DNA of 64,000 nucleotides, taken from positions 1-64,000 of the forward strand of contig NZ_JALMDK010000019.1 of assembly GCF_023094165.1 (NCBI RefSeq), in the 5' to 3' direction. Below are positions 61,572 to 64,000 of the stretch, piece by piece. This stretch comes from Crossiella sp. S99.2. Its GTDB lineage: Bacteria > Actinomycetota > Actinomycetes > Mycobacteriales > Pseudonocardiaceae. The first letter of the stretch is position 1; each line of letters starts with the position of its first letter. The notes under the pieces were generated by a model that saw only the letters and a list, made by a program, of their open reading frames with translations, had not been told where the DNA came from and did no database searches. The position numbers were made by a program, and so were the translations under genes.

Positions 61572-64000
61572 GCCGGGATCTCCTGATCGGTGTCGGGGTG
61601 GACGCGCAGGGCAGCCGCGAGGTGTTCGGCGACCCCGCCGACGTGGGGTGGTTCGATGACGCTGAAGTGGTTGCCTGGCACGTCGTGCACGGTGAACTCG
61701 CCGAGACAGGTGTTGGCCCAGAACGGTTCCGCCAGGTGCCCGACCCCGGCGGTGATGCCGAAGGACTGGGCTTGCTCGGCCCGCAGGAAGGTCAGGTCAC
61801 CGGCGTAGGGCTCGAGGTCGAACCGGGCGGCGATCACGCTGTGCCGGGTGACCCGGAACAGTGCCGGGATCAGTTCCGGTGACACGGGAATGCCCGCGCC
61901 CTCGGCACAGGCCGCCGCGTACCCGGCGAGCCGTTCCTGTTGCGGCACTTCGGCGCGGGTGCGGGCGGCTGCGGCCACCGCGTCCAGGCCGGGGTCGCCG
62001 GTCAGCTCGGCTAGTTCGCCCGCCTCGATCCGGTTTCCGTTGCGTGCCATGAGCATTGACACCGCGCGGCCCAGGTCGTCGGCGTCGACCCCGGGGCCGA
62101 ACACGGCGGCGACCGGGTCCAGGTCCAGGTTCGGCACGAAGATCGACTCGAAGGCCAGTTCCTCGTCGGTGTCCAGCATCATCGGGATGCTGTCGACCAG
62201 GGTGAGGTTGACGACGTCCAGGCCGCGTTCCAGCAACCGGCGCGCCACCTCGACCGCGAACAGGCCGCCGAGGCAGTAGCCGATGAGCTGGAACCGGGTG
62301 TGGCCTTCCTCGACCAGGCGCTGGGCGTAGCCGTCGGCGACCGCGGCGACCAGGTCCCGGGGCGCGGTGCCGCAGTAGACCTCGGTGTCGGCGACCGCGA
62401 TACCCACGACGGGGCCGAGTCCTTGGGCGGCAAGGGCTTTGCCCAGGTGCTGGAAGTAGTCCATGGTGCCCAGCGCGGCGTGGAAGAGCACCCGCACCGG
62501 GCCGTCCGCACCGCCGCCGAAGGGCACCAGCAGTGCGTTGCCGGAGCCGGGCCGGGCAGCCTCGGCCGGTAGTTCGGCCGGGCTGCTGGTGGCGCGCAAC
62601 AGGTGCAGCAGCGCGGCGATCCGCGGCTCGTTGAGCTGGGCGCGCAGCAGCGTGTCGTAGGGGAGTGCGGCGGCCTCGGGGACCTGTTCGCGCAGCTTGC
62701 CCGCGACCCTGGCCATGATCAGCGAGTCCGCGCCGCGCTCGTAGAGGTTGTCCTCGCGGCCGAGCCTGGTCACACCGAGGGCCTCGGCCCACAGCGCGGT
62801 GACCGCGGCCTCCAGCTCATCGGCCGGGGCCTCGGCGGTATCGGTGCCGTCGTCGGCGACCGCCTGGATCCGCCAGTTCGCCAGCGCGCCCCGGTCGATC
62901 TTGCCGTTGGCGGTGACCGGCAGTGCGTCCACCAGCTGGAGCTGGCCGGGCACCATGTGCGCGGGCACCCGTTCGGCCAGGTGCGCCAGCAGTTCCGGCG
63001 CGGTGACCGGGCTCCGGTCGGTCTTCACCCTGGCGGCCAGGAGGTGCATACCGTGTGCGGCAAAGGGATGGTCCTGTTTCGGCAGGCACAGCACCTCTTC
63101 CGCGCCGACCTCGGCGAGCAGTGCGCGCCAGTGCGCCAGGTGGTGCACCGGGGTGGTGCCGTCCGGGGTGGGCAGCATCATGAAGCCCTGGGTGAGCAGC
63201 AGGTGCGGCAGTTCGGCGGTGGGTTCGGTGAGCACCAGGTAGCCGCCGGGGGCGAGCAGTTCCACCGCCCGCCGCAGTGCCGCGCGCACGTCCTTGGTGC
63301 TGCTGAGCACACCGGCGCACAGCAGCACGTCCACCGAGTTGGGCTGCTGACCTTGCGCGCGCAGGTCGCCGTCCAGGTCGAACAGTGCCAACCGAGCGGT
63401 CGGGAACTGCGCGCGAGCCGCGCCGAGGAAGAACGGGGTCAGGTCGGTGAACTGGTAGTCCACCTCGTATCCGGCCAGCAGCGGCAGCACCACCGAGGTA
63501 GTGGCGCCGGTGCCAGCGCCCACTTCCAGCACGCGTACCGACCGACCGGTCGGGTGAGCCGCGGCAATCCGGCGCAGCACCGCGCCGACGCCGTGGTTGA
63601 GGTAGCGGGTGATCGAGTAGTCCCGGTAGACCGCCAGCGCCCGCGCGGTGTCGCCCGCGGGGAAGAGCAGCTCGAACGGGCTCTGCGTGCCGGCCAGCAA
63701 CTCGGGAAGCCGGCGCAGGTGCTCCAGGTGGTAGTCCAGGAACTCCTCGGTCCACAGCCCCGCTTCGACGCCTTCGCGCACCCGGTGCCAGGCGGCGTCC
63801 ACGTCCTCGGCGGTGTCCACCGCGTAGTAGCGGTCACCGTCCACGGCCAGCAAACCGTGCTCCCGCAACAACTCCAGCCAGCGGCGCACCAGCCAGGCGT
63901 GCTCCTCGGCGACCCCGGCGGCGGCCAGCACCTCGGCCCGGGTGTGCCCGCCCTCGGCGAACAGCCCGGCCCCGGTGAGCGCGGCGAGCATGGACAGCAA
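61568..64000 (-). CDS. Terminal NRPS module (partial): methyltransferase-A(C-part)-PCP-thioesterase
   Basis: The visible 810 residues are the C-terminal part of a synthetase that begins beyond the right edge. In order: a methyltransferase (SAM motif LEVGAGTGATT, then PGGYLVLTEPTAEL), the C-terminal part of an adenylation domain (VPAHMVPGQ and LPVTANGKIDR with the A10 Lys), a carrier (RGADSLIMARV) and a type I thioesterase. This fits a Cy-A-MT-PCP-TE module with the methyltransferase inserted in the A domain, as in pyochelin/watasemycin-type lines; the Cy and A cores would lie outside. The thioesterase nucleophile is Cys, not Ser (LIGYCLGGLFA, TGC at 62275-62273). The catalytic His is in VPGNHFSVIE. 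Confidence 0.9.
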   Translation of the reverse strand: MLSMLAALTGAGLFAEGGHTRAEVLAAAGVAEEHAWLVRRWLELLREHGLLAVDGDRYYAVDTAEDVDAAWHRVREGVEAGLWTEEFLDYHLEHLRRLPELLAGTQSPFELLFPAGDTARALAVYRDYSITRYLNHGVGAVLRRIAAAHPTGRSVRVLEVGAGTGATTSVVLPLLAGYEVDYQFTDLTPFFLGAARAQFPTARLALFDLDGDLRAQGQQPNSVDVLLCAGVLSSTKDVRAALRRAVELLAPGGYLVLTEPTAELPHLLLTQGFMMLPTPDGTTPVHHLAHWRALLAEVGAEEVLCLPKQDHPFAAHGMHLLAARVKTDRSPVTAPELLAHLAERVPAHMVPGQLQLVDALPVTANGKIDRGALANWRIQAVADDGTDTAEAPADELEAAVTALWAEALGVTRLGREDNLYERGADSLIMARVAGKLREQVPEAAALPYDTLLRAQLNEPRIAALLHLLRATSSPAELPAEAARPGSGNALLVPFGGGADGPVRVLFHAALGTMDYFQHLGKALAAQGLGPVVGIAVADTEVYCGTAPRDLVAAVADGYAQRLVEEGHTRFQLIGYCLGGLFAVEVARRLLERGLDVVNLTLVDSIPMMLDTDEELAFESIFVPNLDLDPVAAVFGPGVDADDLGRAVSMLMARNGNRIEAGELAELTGDPGLDAVAAAARTRAEVPQQERLAGYAAACAEGAGIPVSPELIPALFRVTRHSVIAARFDLEPYAGDLTFLRAEQAQSFGITAGVGHLAEPFWANTCLGEFTVHDVPGNHFSVIEPPHVGGVAEHLAAALRVHPDTDQEIPA

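Noticed and set aside
43971..64000. Iron-box (DmdR/IdeR-type) operators that would mark the cluster as a siderophore pathway
   Set aside because: I looked for TTAGGTTAGSCTAACCTAA-like sites in the gaps and saw none. The operon's promoter lies beyond the right edge, so the siderophore role stays open.
1..64000. CRISPR arrays, tRNA or rRNA genes, transposase genes, attachment sites
   Set aside because: No spaced direct-repeat array, cloverleaf, rRNA core sequence, transposase or integrase reading frame was seen on either strand.

Overview
The window is high-GC actinobacterial DNA, by eye around 70% GC with strong G/C bias at third codon positions. GTG and TTG starts are common and neighbouring genes often overlap by a few bases. 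A mycothiol-type isomerase, SARP and ROK regulators and large secreted hydrolases suit a filamentous actinomycete, probably Pseudonocardiales. That placement is inference; there is no rRNA or marker gene here. I see no tRNA, rRNA, CRISPR array, transposase or phage gene.

Layout. (1) 1-14.8 kb: a secreted GH5 endoglucanase, a SARP/AfsR-like regulator with two NB-ARC ATPase domains, a secreted unknown, an I36-type peptidase inhibitor and two large secreted paralogues with a lytic-transglycosylase-like and a golvesin-like domain. (2) 14.9-20.2 kb: a broken gene, then homogentisate catabolism (IclR regulator, perfect palindromic operator, membrane protein, hmgA, unknown gene, fahA). (3) 20.2-22.0 kb: a secreted GH76 enzyme. 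(4) 22.2-29.2 kb: a compact six-gene minus-strand operon of unknown function (KamA-like radical SAM protein with a changed cluster motif, adenylating enzyme, PIG-L deacetylase, ATP-grasp ligase, GT2 glycosyltransferase, nucleoside-deoxyribosyltransferase-like protein). (5) 29.3-34.3 kb: gentisate catabolism (aldehyde dehydrogenase, mycothiol-dependent isomerase, FAH-type hydrolase, gentisate dioxygenase) with a divergent IclR regulator. (6) 34.4-39.9 kb: a Tat-exported GH78 rhamnosidase, a GH16 glucanase and a ROK regulator. (7) 40.0-43.9 kb: a MerR regulator, a small membrane protein, two MDR oxidoreductases and a small unknown. (8) 44.0-64.0 kb: a tightly coupled minus-strand NRPS operon that runs off the right edge.

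The NRPS operon is the most striking block. It encodes an aryl-carrier/Cy/A/PCP/Cy/A/PCP synthetase, two P450s, an AsnB-type amidotransferase, a free-standing double methyltransferase, a saccharopine-dehydrogenase-like reductase, two fused ABC transporters and a terminal module with methyltransferase, carrier and a Cys-type thioesterase. The logic resembles yersiniabactin, pyochelin and watasemycin: an aryl cap joined to cyclised cysteines, here with C-methylation, oxidation, reduction and possibly amidation. The aryl-acid supply genes are not in the window.

Two dispersed sequence signals cut across the genes. One is an 11-bp palindrome (TCCACWGTGGA, ten exact copies, usually read in frame as Ser-Thr-Val-Asp with a rare Thr codon). 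The other is a REP-like hairpin family sharing GTTGGSCCAASTGGTACG, one member of which lies inside the 3' end of the adenylating-enzyme gene.
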